A stretch of 64,000 nucleotides of DNA, taken from NCBI GenBank assembly GCA_020073445.1, contig JAIQFE010000033.1, forward strand, positions 1 to 64,000, read 5' to 3'. Shown here piece by piece: positions 35,247-43,097 of this stretch. The position numbers and the translations under genes are program-made. Under the pieces are notes generated by a model. The model was not told the origin of the DNA and searched no databases. It saw only the letters and a list, made by a program, of their open reading frames with translations. How positions within the stretch are numbered: position 1 is the stretch's first letter; each line of letters starts with the position of its first letter. Source of the DNA: Terriglobia bacterium. GTDB lineage: Bacteria > Acidobacteriota > Terriglobia > Bryobacterales > Bryobacteraceae.

Positions 35247-35804
35247 TCACTCGTTCGCCCCCCCCCGGCTTGTCCTAATCTCCAGAACCGGCAAGCCGCG
35301 ACTTTCCGCCTCGTCTCGGAAAGCATTCGTTAAATCACCCTCGCTGTGGACCAACCCATTCCAAGCGACGACTGCCGTGACCTTTTCATTCATCTCAAGC
35401 GCGATCATCATCGCTTGATCCAGCACGGCGCGGTTGGTTGCCCTGTAGGCGACCGGGTCGCCTTTTGTGTAGCCTAATACGACCAAGTCGCCTCGGCTTT
35501 CAGTTTCGTCAAGAATCTGATCGTATTGCGGACCCCATTCGGCGCTTTGATCCACTACCGATGTTTCGCGAAATATGTGCCGTTCGAACGGAAGCACAAC
35601 ACGACGGCGAATGCCAAGAAGCCCTGCCGCCTCCAGTGCCAGGAGGTCCGCACCACACGCCGCAGAGCTGACTAACACTCGAGCTTTATTCGCCTTGAAG
35701 AGAGCCCGCAATCGCTCACCCACCATACCGACGTTTTCAGCCGGGAAGCCGTGGATCACTGCGTTGGGTGGATCAATTCGCCTACCCGCCAGAGCGATAA
35801 TCAC
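35247..35804 (-). CDS. stand-alone SLOG-family protein
   Basis: 185 residues from GTG 35804, with GAGGAGG four bases upstream. It reads MIIALAGRRIDPPNA, then RVLVSSAACGADLLALEAAG, RRVVLPFERHIF, and LVVLGYTKG, with TAVVAWNG near the end. The GRR-I-D start and the CGAD-L motif are typical of SLOG domains in nucleotide-signalling conflict systems. It should bind a nucleotide or nucleotide-sugar signal. It is convergent with the ATPase-WD40 gene and divergent (67 bases) from the SLOG-SLATT gene, with which it may share control. Confidence 0.7.
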   Translation of the reverse strand: MIIALAGRRIDPPNAVIHGFPAENVGMVGERLRALFKANKARVLVSSAACGADLLALEAAGLLGIRRRVVLPFERHIFRETSVVDQSAEWGPQYDQILDETESRGDLVVLGYTKGDPVAYRATNRAVLDQAMMIALEMNEKVTAVVAWNGLVHSEGDLTNAFRDEAESRGLPVLEIRTSRGGANE

Positions 35805-35871
35805 TCAACCTCCTCGTTCCCACGAAAGCTCACAATTCTTGTACTATTAGATCCGGCAATATATCAAGCCA

Positions 35872-37521
35872 ATGTCTCACACTATTATCGATGTAGATGC
35901 GGCGAAATCGATCGAGGCTACAGTTAAAGAGCTGAATCTTCCCCGGCTCCCGCTCATTATACTGCTGGGCGACTTCGATCCCAATCTCAGCGACCAAGTT
36001 CTTTCCATATGCAGCCGTGTGATTGCTCCAAGTGCGCTCGACCCCGGTGCGCTGGTTCTCGACGATGCTAGATCCTCGGGTTGCGCGGCGCTGATGGGGC
36101 AGGCTGCTCTCGACCAGGACAAGATGCCTCAGCTGCTCGGGATCATCCCGAAAGACAGAGCCGACAGCGATATCGACCCTAATCACGAGGTTGTATTGCG
36201 TTTGCCCGACGTGTGGTCCGATTCACCCAAGTGGACCTTTCAGATTATCGATGAGCTCGCCAAGGATGGAGCCAATCCGACCCCAGTTCTGGCGGTGCTT
36301 TTCGGCGGAAAAGACCCTGAGAAGAAAGCCGTCATTCGCTGTGCGCGGCGTGACTGGCCGGTGCTGGTCATCAGTAAAACAGGCGGGCTTGCCGACCAGA
36401 TTATCAAAGCGAAAACACCACCGACGGATGGCACCGTCCCAACCACGCCGCTGGATCCTGAATTGCGCGAGATCGTCGAAACAGCAACGATCTATCCGGC
36501 GTCGATCGACAGTACCGCGGACGACCTGGCGCGAATCCTGTTAGGGCGGATTGACGCTCACCCAGAGACCCTCGCTGCCACGCTCAAGGAAGTTTGGTCG
36601 CGGCTCGACGAGCTCGACAGGGCGGCGATGCTGCGACAGAAGCGGTTCCGGAGAATTGAGCTGGCGCTCATTATTCTTGCTGTCCTGGCGGCTTTGTTCG
36701 CCATCCTAACAGTGACGAACGTAATTCCGGTGGCGTTTGTGACTTTTCTTCACGAGTGGTACGTTCCAGTTGGCACGCTGCATTTTCTCGTCGTATTGAC
36801 ACCCATCGCCATCTCGATCCTAAGCGCCTACAACAGCCACTTTCGCGATGGAACGAAATGGATTCTCCTCCGGGGGGCCGCTGAAGCCCTGAAGCGCGAA
36901 GTGTTTCGCTTTCGATCGCGAGCCGGAGCATATAGCGACGAGCAGTGTTTGCTGAACTCTCGCGAATCGAAATTGGCCGCGAGAGTCAAAGATATTACTT
37001 CGTCCCTAGAGCAGAGCGAGGTCAACAAGATCAATATAGATAAGCTTCCGCCGAACGACGATTCGCGGGAGAGTTTCTTGACGCCTGACGAGTATGTCGA
37101 CAATCGTATTCACGACCAAGTCAGTTACTTCGTCAAGAAAACTCGTGCCCTATCAAGGCAGCTCTCGTGGATGCAGGCGTTTATCTACGTCGTCGGTGGA
37201 ACTGGAACCCTCCTGGCGGCGTTTCACAAAGACCCCTGGGTAGCGCTGGCCACAGCCGTTGTCACTGCGATCACGACTAAGCTTCAAGCAGATCAGGTTG
37301 AAACGTCGTTGGTCCAGTACAATCAGGCGCTGACAAGCTTAAGGAACATCGATGCGTGGTGGAAGGCCCTGTCTCGCTGGGAAAAGATGCGACGAAAGAA
37401 CATCGATTTGCTCGTGGATCAAACTGAAAAAACCCTAGAATCTGAAACCGCCGGATGGGTGCAGCAAATGCAATCTGCGCTTGACAAGCTGACGGAGAAG
37501 GAACCAGCTAAGACCAGTTAG
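35872..37521 (+). CDS. SLOG (LSDAT)-SLATT predicted signal-gated membrane effector
   Basis: 549 residues. Residues 20-230 form an LSDAT-type SLOG domain, as in TRPM channels: LPLIILLGDFDPN, DDARSSGCAALMGQAALDQD, MPQLLGIIP and PTPVLAVLFGG. Residues 262-330 contain two membrane helices, followed by RGAAEALKREVFRFRSRAGA, the SLATT signature. A second pair of helices (about 432-472, MQAFIYVVGGTGTLLAAF and VALATAVVTAITT) leads to a helical tail. SLATT domains are predicted pore-forming effectors controlled by nucleotide signals. Binding of a TIR-made signal to SLOG could open the pore and kill or arrest the cell. No partner enzyme is in the same operon. Confidence 0.8.
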   Translation: MSHTIIDVDAAKSIEATVKELNLPRLPLIILLGDFDPNLSDQVLSICSRVIAPSALDPGALVLDDARSSGCAALMGQAALDQDKMPQLLGIIPKDRADSDIDPNHEVVLRLPDVWSDSPKWTFQIIDELAKDGANPTPVLAVLFGGKDPEKKAVIRCARRDWPVLVISKTGGLADQIIKAKTPPTDGTVPTTPLDPELREIVETATIYPASIDSTADDLARILLGRIDAHPETLAATLKEVWSRLDELDRAAMLRQKRFRRIELALIILAVLAALFAILTVTNVIPVAFVTFLHEWYVPVGTLHFLVVLTPIAISILSAYNSHFRDGTKWILLRGAAEALKREVFRFRSRAGAYSDEQCLLNSRESKLAARVKDITSSLEQSEVNKINIDKLPPNDDSRESFLTPDEYVDNRIHDQVSYFVKKTRALSRQLSWMQAFIYVVGGTGTLLAAFHKDPWVALATAVVTAITTKLQADQVETSLVQYNQALTSLRNIDAWWKALSRWEKMRRKNIDLLVDQTEKTLESETAGWVQQMQSALDKLTEKEPAKTS

Positions 37522-37826
37522 GTCGCGATTCGCACCTATCTTGTGATCACCAAGAATTGACGCGGCCTCGTGTCACTGGTCATGTCGGCTTTTCGAGCGC
37601 GCGATCTCTAGACCTTTCGTCGGCGTCATGGATAATTGTCCGAAGCCATGGGTTTGAAAATTCAGCTCATGGCAGCGGCCCCGGCAACCGCGCAAAGGGC
37701 GACCAAAGCTTGCAGGAGCAAATCCGAACGAGCCGTTGGTTGCATTTGGTTGCACTTAGAGGCCTTTTTTGGAGCCTAAAAAATGCAATATTGCCAATCT
37801 TTGCAACAACTTAGCTTTGGCAGGCC
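37522..37826. other. intergenic region left of the tRNA fragment
   Basis: 300 bases with no supported gene. The 5' half expected for a tRNA-Phe gene (a GGCCAGG acceptor strand and D-arm) is absent here. Confidence 0.5.
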
Positions 37827-37877
37827 GCAGCCCTGAAAAGGCTGGCGTCGGCGGTTCGATTCCGTCCCTGGCCACCA
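37827..37877 (+). tRNA. 3' part of tRNA-Phe(GAA), probable attachment site
   Basis: From the anticodon stem onward the sequence is a good tRNA-Phe: CAGCC, loop CTGAAAA (anticodon GAA), GGCTG; variable GCGTC; T-arm GGCGG-TTCGATT-CCGTC; acceptor strand CCTGGCC, A, CCA. No D-arm or 5' acceptor strand precedes it, so it cannot make a tRNA. Such 3' fragments are left at the ends of elements that integrate into tRNA genes with an identity block from the anticodon arm to CCA. The integrase gene ends 66 bases downstream. Confidence 0.8.
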
Positions 37878-37943
37878 CATTCTAAACAACTTAGTAATCG
37901 CCAGAAACATGGATTAATAGGCGCGGGAACAATACGGGAACAT

Positions 37944-39056
37944 TCAAGCCGTTCCCGTTGCTGGCTCCCGCCGTTCTCCTTCCATCATTTTCCACATCAC
38001 ACGCGCCGTGCTACCGGTCTTCGCAATGTGGCTCTTTGCGAGTTTCGCGTAGCGCTCGGTCATTTTGATGTTGGAATGGCCAAGGATCTTGGCCAGCTCG
38101 TATAGATCGCCGCCGTTCATCATGTACCAACTCGCGAACGTGTGCCGGAGATCGTGAAATCGAAAATCCATGATCCCCGCCTCATCCAGAATGGTCTCAA
38201 AGCTTTTGTCTACCCTCTGGCGTTCGCGCTTGGCCCCCGGCTCAGGAGGAAAAATTCGCCCCTCCCCTAAAATTGCCGGGTACCGTCTGAACTCAGCACT
38301 GAGCTCCGGCGGCATTGGAACGTACCGGACTTTGCCACCCTTCAGCTTCGCCCGGACAGCGATCAATTCCTCCTTGTACAAAAGATCATTCCACCCGAGC
38401 CCGAAGATCTCGGCAATCCGCATCCCGGTGGTGAGCGCGATCAGAACAATCAAGCGCAAACGAAAAAATGTTTGATTGATGCCCTTCCCGGCTTTCCGGT
38501 ACATCTTCTTGTCGAGAGTCGTTTTCAGGTTTGGAATCTCCTCCGCTGTTAAGTACCGCTCTCGTTGGTCATCGGGTCGCTTCACTTCCACCAAATCAGC
38601 TGGATTCCGGTCGATCCCAGTTTCCTTGGACCAAATCTTGGATGCCTTCGCCATCATGTGATGCATGACATTGAAGTGCCGGACTGCCGTTCCTTGCAGC
38701 AGCCCCTTCTCTGCCACAAGACCGCGATACCACCGGTCAATGGCAGTTCCATCCGCAAGCTCCCGGACAAAGAATTTCCCCAGCTCGCTCCGGATGCCGT
38801 CGAGAATACTCTTTTCCCGATCCGCGGACTTCTTCTTGCTTGCATATTGCACCCAGTACCGGTCAATCAGCACAGACATCCGAAAGTTGATCTCCTTCCT
38901 GATATCCAGATGCCGATTCTCATCCCGCGCCGACATCTTCTTGCGCAGGATCTTCTTGGCCAATTCGTGAGACCCATGAACAACGAGGCTTGGCTGCCTA
39001 CCTCCTTCCCGCCAACGTATCTTGTAAACTCCATCTTCAACTCTATGAATAGACAC
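37944..39056 (-). CDS. int: tyrosine site-specific recombinase (integrase)
   Basis: 370 residues with an N-terminal arm-binding region, a core-binding helical domain (about 60-160) and a catalytic domain (165-345). All active-site residues are visible: Arg213 (TTGMRIAEIFGLGW), Lys242 (LKGGKVRYV), His301 and Arg304 (FHDLRHTFASW), His327 (LGHSNIKMTERYAKL) and Tyr336. It is therefore probably active. It faces the tRNA-Phe fragment 66 bases away, the normal position of an integrase at an att site. An excisionase-like gene lies 15 bases upstream on the same strand, so the two are cotranscribed. Confidence 0.95.
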   Translation of the reverse strand: MSIHRVEDGVYKIRWREGGRQPSLVVHGSHELAKKILRKKMSARDENRHLDIRKEINFRMSVLIDRYWVQYASKKKSADREKSILDGIRSELGKFFVRELADGTAIDRWYRGLVAEKGLLQGTAVRHFNVMHHMMAKASKIWSKETGIDRNPADLVEVKRPDDQRERYLTAEEIPNLKTTLDKKMYRKAGKGINQTFFRLRLIVLIALTTGMRIAEIFGLGWNDLLYKEELIAVRAKLKGGKVRYVPMPPELSAEFRRYPAILGEGRIFPPEPGAKRERQRVDKSFETILDEAGIMDFRFHDLRHTFASWYMMNGGDLYELAKILGHSNIKMTERYAKLAKSHIAKTGSTARVMWKMMEGERREPATGTA

Positions 39057-39071
39057 TTGCTGCGTTCTCCT

Positions 39072-39290
39072 TTAGTCAATGGTTTCGATCGTGTGCTGTT
39101 CGATAAAGCGCTGTAGCGCTTCAAGATCAAACCGCAACGCTCGACCCACCTTGACGCAAGGAAGCTCCCGCAGCCGGGCCTTCTTGTAGACGGTAGCTAC
39201 CTTCAAGCCCAGAAACATGGCAGCCTCCTTGACGTTCAGGAGCCGCTTGCCGACCACACCATTAGACACCAAGACTGGTTTTGCTGCCAT
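39072..39290 (-). CDS. excisionase-like helix-turn-helix protein
   Basis: 72 residues from ATG 39290 (MAAKPVLVSNGVVGK), with GAAGGT close upstream. The frame extends to 39371 but those codons look non-coding. One winged helix domain: LLNVKEAAMFLGLKVATVYK then LPCVKVGRALRFDLEALQRF. It probably directs excision of the element or represses the integrase. It is distinct in sequence from the HTH protein at 2864-3088, though of the same family. Confidence 0.8.
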   Translation of the reverse strand: MAAKPVLVSNGVVGKRLLNVKEAAMFLGLKVATVYKKARLRELPCVKVGRALRFDLEALQRFIEQHTIETID

Positions 39291-39369
39291 GGACCTTCGG
39301 GCTCGCCGCCACCAGAATGCCCTCGGCTTGGCCTGCGGCTGTCCGGGGGAACGAGCCTTCACACAAATC

Positions 39370-40221
39370 ATGCCCCAATTGTTCTTTCTTTGCGAGAAGA
39401 TAGTTGTAGGCTACGTGCACATGGAACTAGAGCGGGCCGATCTGAACTATTTCGTCATGTTTGTGCTCTTGGACGAGGCCAAGCGCTATCCGATTGGAAA
39501 GCGGTGGTCAAAGGCACTGAGAGGCTTTTGGATAACCCGGTCCCGAGAGCCGAACATGCGCGTTTCCGATCGCATCGTTCGCCGGAACGTGTGTATTGAG
39601 GCTCTCAAAGTCATTGGCAGATTGCCGGTCACTATGGCTGCGATTGACGTCGGGATTCAGATTGGGCAGTCTACTGATGCCGAAGTAGACGTCATTCGGA
39701 CCAGCTATTACGACCGGGGAGTCGACAAGGCCGCCTGGAATGTCTTTTGGGGGAGTTTTTTGAGCTGGCGGGAATGGGTTCTGACATCACCGCAAGCAAG
39801 ATTAGACTTCTTTCTGAATCAGTATGAAAGCGAGCAGGGCAGAGCGCGGCGTAGATCTCTTGAAAAACTATTTGAAGATCTTCGATCCGACGAGGTTCAA
39901 GCTGCTAGGAATCGAAACTGGGCGCTAGAACGATGCCAAAGCGCACAGGCTCGGATCGAATCCAACCAATGGGACCCTAATGCCGACTGGAAGAGCCTCG
40001 CGACCGACCACTCGGAGGTAGGGCGCTTCCGTGCTGCTTTCGGACAAGTCGAAGAGGCGATAAGCCACCTAATCCAGGCTCTCGAAATTTGGCAGGCGCG
40101 TGGACAGGAAATGCCGCGCATTCAAGATAGAGCAGTACCCCAGCTTGAGGCCGCGATCGCGTATCTGCAGAGTCTTGGCAGGCGTCCAGGTGAGAAATCG
40201 GTTACCTGGCTTTACCTGTGA
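39370..40221 (+). CDS. hypothetical cargo protein of the integrated element
   Basis: 283 residues if it starts at ATG 39370 (MPQLFFLCEKIVVGYVHMEL). ATG 39421 (MELERADLNYF) is an alternative, and neither has a strong ribosome-binding site. The first half is globular (IDVGIQIGQSTDAEVDVIRT, NVFWGSFLSWREW). The second half is helical with a TPR-like segment (ARNRNWALERCQSAQARIES, FGQVEEAISHLIQALEIWQA). No signal peptide. It is divergent from the excisionase gene. Function unknown, probably accessory to the element. Confidence 0.55.
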   Translation: MPQLFFLCEKIVVGYVHMELERADLNYFVMFVLLDEAKRYPIGKRWSKALRGFWITRSREPNMRVSDRIVRRNVCIEALKVIGRLPVTMAAIDVGIQIGQSTDAEVDVIRTSYYDRGVDKAAWNVFWGSFLSWREWVLTSPQARLDFFLNQYESEQGRARRRSLEKLFEDLRSDEVQAARNRNWALERCQSAQARIESNQWDPNADWKSLATDHSEVGRFRAAFGQVEEAISHLIQALEIWQARGQEMPRIQDRAVPQLEAAIAYLQSLGRRPGEKSVTWLYL

Positions 40222-41388
40222 GCAAGGCTCGAATTTCCATCAACGGCGACGTTTAGCTTTGGCGGCGTCTAACTGAGTGCGTCCCAAAATTCGTCGTGTG
40301 AGCTAGGAAGCGTCGATTTCACCTATGCGACCTTCCTATATCCAGGATTACTGGAGGCCCTAAAGCCCGCGCCAAGACATTCTGATTGGCGCACACCATA
40401 GCATCGCTCAGTCTGACGTGAAGTGATTGGGAAGTGACGCGGGACGAAAAACTTTTTTGTCAGCGACCTGCTGTTTTTTCGGTGCAAAACTCCGGATCGA
40501 CAGTAGCATCTCACAACCGGCGCATTTGCCCCAGATACGCTGTTTTTTGCCTATACATATAACTGTAAACTTTAGTAAGCGAACAAAAACTCGGCCCGGG
40601 CGTCGGCTAGGCGCTCCGGTCTGCGTTTACGTCACCGCTCGGTCCAGCGCGCCTTCTGTGACCCGTCCCAAAATTCTCTCAACGACGCGTAGCGCTCCGG
40701 AATCCCTTAGACGCCGTTCCGGGCGTTGCCGGCCCTCCGAGCGCGCGCAGCGCGCGCGCTAGCTAATGCGGAAGAACGTGAAAAGTTTTGAACTCGTGGA
40801 CTGCGGAGCAATTTTCGGAAATTTTTTTGCGGCGCAGACCCCGAATAATTTCGGGCGCAAAAATCGGATCACCGAAAATCTGGTGGGCGTTCCACGCAAG
40901 TCCCGCCATTGTCGGAGGGCTGATTGGATCGAGGGAGGGAGAAGCAGAACCCTTGAAACAGATCGTTCCTCGCCTCCAGGAGGCCTCGCGCGATCCATAT
41001 TATATATGCAAGAAAGCGTGATGCTTGTCCCGTCGTTAGCTGCAATCGTCTGAAAGGATGACCTCTAAGAAAACGGTCGCCAAGGCGCGCCGACGGCTTC
41101 AGACTCCGCACGAGGCACCTTGCTTCGGCGGGCCGCATGGAGTCGCCCACCCTCGAAATTAGTCTGGTTATTGGGCCATATCGGAAGCTGCCATGTCGAA
41201 AGGCATTTCAACGCTTTCGTTACGCCTCCAGCCACTTCATTCACCAGACGATAACTCCACCACGCTTGCCGGACCGAGAAGAAATTCCTTTGGCACGCGG
41301 TCAGGATTTTTCCACTTTTACGAGTAGCGCGTTATAAGGACCAAGTGACACCGAGTTCCTACCTATGGTGGTACTTTAGTGAGAAGCT
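40222..41388. other. 1.2-kb region without a supported gene
   Basis: It contains T-rich stretches near 40450-40550, two copies of GCGCTCCGG, a 9-bp hairpin of alternating GC (40740-40760) and another hairpin, CCCGAA-TAAT-TTCGGG (near 40840). Open frames of 60-95 codons on both strands lack start signals and sensible composition. It may be the right end of the integrated element plus the promoter region of the efflux operon. No second copy of the tRNA 3' end was found here. Confidence 0.4.
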
Positions 41389-41766
41389 GTGCGGAACGGT
41401 CGAGTCATTCTCGGTTTGGCCACGCTCCTATGGGGATTCCTACAGGCGCCGTTTGACCACATTCACCCTGGGGAAGAGCTCGAACACCAGGCGACATCCG
41501 CTCCCGTACATCTGCATGTGCACGAGGCGTTTGCAGGACATGGTCCGTTCATCGCTCCACATACGGCGGATGACGATGAAATCGATGTCTTGTGGAATGC
41601 AGCGACGTCCGCGCACGTGGTGCTCGTTCATCCTGATGCCGACTTGGCCGAACGTGTACCCGTGCCGGCTCCCGCGCTTGCTTTTAACCCGGTCTTAATA
41701 CCACGGCATCGCGGGCACGATCCGCCCGAGTCCAGTCCGAAAATCCCCAGAGCTCCTCCGGCCTAA
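41389..41766 (+). CDS. small His-rich secreted protein heading the Czc-like operon
   Basis: 125 residues from GTG 41389. A short signal-like segment (VILGLATLLWGFLQAP) is followed by a His-rich chain: FDHIHPGEELEHQ, APVHLHVHEAFAGHGPFIAPH, AHVVLVHPDADLAE. The C-terminus is Pro-rich. The many His residues and the position 71 bases before a TolC/CzcC-type gene suggest a periplasmic metal-binding protein. GAGAAG just upstream could be the ribosome-binding site. No named family. Confidence 0.6.
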   Translation: MRNGRVILGLATLLWGFLQAPFDHIHPGEELEHQATSAPVHLHVHEAFAGHGPFIAPHTADDDEIDVLWNAATSAHVVLVHPDADLAERVPVPAPALAFNPVLIPRHRGHDPPESSPKIPRAPPA

Positions 41767-41837
41767 TCCTTCCATCCAGGCGCACGGTCTACGTGTGTCC
41801 GTTGATAGCTGCTTGTGGAAAGGAATAGGTCTGATTC

Positions 41838-43097
41838 ATGTTATTTCGTCCGAAGTGGGTTTTCTGGATTGCGGTATCCGCGGTCTGCTCGGCGCAGGAT
41901 CAACGGGAATGGTCGGAGGCGCAAATCGTCGAGCGCTTCCTGACGCTGAGCCCCCAAGCGCAGGAGCTGCGCGCGCGGCTAGCGCTGACAGAAGCGGAAG
42001 CCAAGACGCGAACGGTCTACCCGAACCCGGCAGTCTCGTATTCCCGCGAGGGCGCGGGCTACAACGAGTTCTTTGAAGCGTCGCAAACGCTGCCGCTCAA
42101 TGGGCGAGTCCGCTATTTGCGGGACGCCGGTTCGGCCGCCGTATCGGTAGCCGATGCCAACAGAGAAGCCGCGCTGTGGTCGCTGCGGAGCGATCTGCGC
42201 CTTGCTTTTTACCAAATGGTGGCGGCGCAGGACCGGGTGCGCCTGCTTTCGGCAAGAAGCGGTGAAGTCGAAGAGCTCATCCGCATTCTTCGCCAGCGCG
42301 AGCAGGAGGGTGAGGGGTCACGTTACGACCGGCTGCGCGCCGAGCGAGAGATCGCGGAGCTGCGGACGGACGTAGTCGCAGCCAATGCGCTCATCGCCGA
42401 GGCGAGGGGAAAGATCAGTGGATTCCTGCCCGAAGGTACCCAAGTACAGAGCGTGCAAGGAGCGCTAGCGGTCTCCCTGGAGCCGCCGGACGTGGAAACG
42501 CTGAGGGCTCGCGCCATCGATACCCGCGCAGACTATCGGGCCGAGCAGAAGGCTCTCACCCGTTTCAAACTCGAAGAGCAGGCCGCCCGGCGCCTGCGCA
42601 TCCCCGATCCCCAGGTGTCAGCGGGGGTGAAACGCGCCGACGTCACCTCAGGAGTGGGGACGAATCCGTTTTCGAATGTGACGCGCACAGGCGTCGTGTT
42701 CAGTTTGAGTGTCCCGCTACCTGTGTTTAACAGCGGTCGATACGAAGTCGCGCGCTACCAGGCGGAACAGCAGCAGGCCACGGCGCGGGCGGCTGTTCTT
42801 GCACGCCAGATCCAGACTGAAATCCAAGGCGCGCGCGAAGTACTGATCATCCGAGGCGAGGCGCTGGCGGCGTATCAACGCGAGCTTGAATCGGCGGGAG
42901 CGGAACTGATCCGCATCACCCGAGTGGCGTATGAAGAGGGCGAAGTGGGCATTCTTGAACTGCTCGATTCGCTGCGCGTCAACCGGCTAGCGAGCTTGCG
43001 ATTGCTGGAGTTGCAGGCGGGGGTTCGAGAGGCGTTCATTGAACTGGAGCGAGTTGTGGGCGCGGAACTGACAACCAATGGGGGAGGTCGGCCGTGA
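41838..43097 (+). CDS. TolC-family outer-membrane protein (CzcC-like)
   Basis: 419 residues with a signal peptide (VFWIAVSAVCSAQ). It has two repeats of the TolC helical hairpin (about 35-215 and 230-410), with typical YPNPAVSYSREGAGY and a repeated SVPLPVFNSGRYEVARYQ strand-helix joint. It forms the outer-membrane channel of the tripartite efflux pump made with the next two genes. Its TGA overlaps the GTG of the adaptor gene by four bases (GTGA), so the genes are coupled. Confidence 0.9.
   Translation: MLFRPKWVFWIAVSAVCSAQDQREWSEAQIVERFLTLSPQAQELRARLALTEAEAKTRTVYPNPAVSYSREGAGYNEFFEASQTLPLNGRVRYLRDAGSAAVSVADANREAALWSLRSDLRLAFYQMVAAQDRVRLLSARSGEVEELIRILRQREQEGEGSRYDRLRAEREIAELRTDVVAANALIAEARGKISGFLPEGTQVQSVQGALAVSLEPPDVETLRARAIDTRADYRAEQKALTRFKLEEQAARRLRIPDPQVSAGVKRADVTSGVGTNPFSNVTRTGVVFSLSVPLPVFNSGRYEVARYQAEQQQATARAAVLARQIQTEIQGAREVLIIRGEALAAYQRELESAGAELIRITRVAYEEGEVGILELLDSLRVNRLASLRLLELQAGVREAFIELERVVGAELTTNGGGRP

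Noticed and set aside
8869-37521. Canonical Thoeris, CBASS or other named defence operon
   Set aside because: No SIR2-SLOG ThsA, no CD-NTase and no complete known gene set could be identified. Only the domain types overlap.
40740-40760. Hairpin of alternating GC as a terminator
   Set aside because: No T-run follows on either strand and no gene ends directly before it.
40222-41388. Possible genes on both strands and a replication origin right of the integrated element
   Set aside because: The frames are short and lack start signals. Repeats are too few and irregular for an origin.
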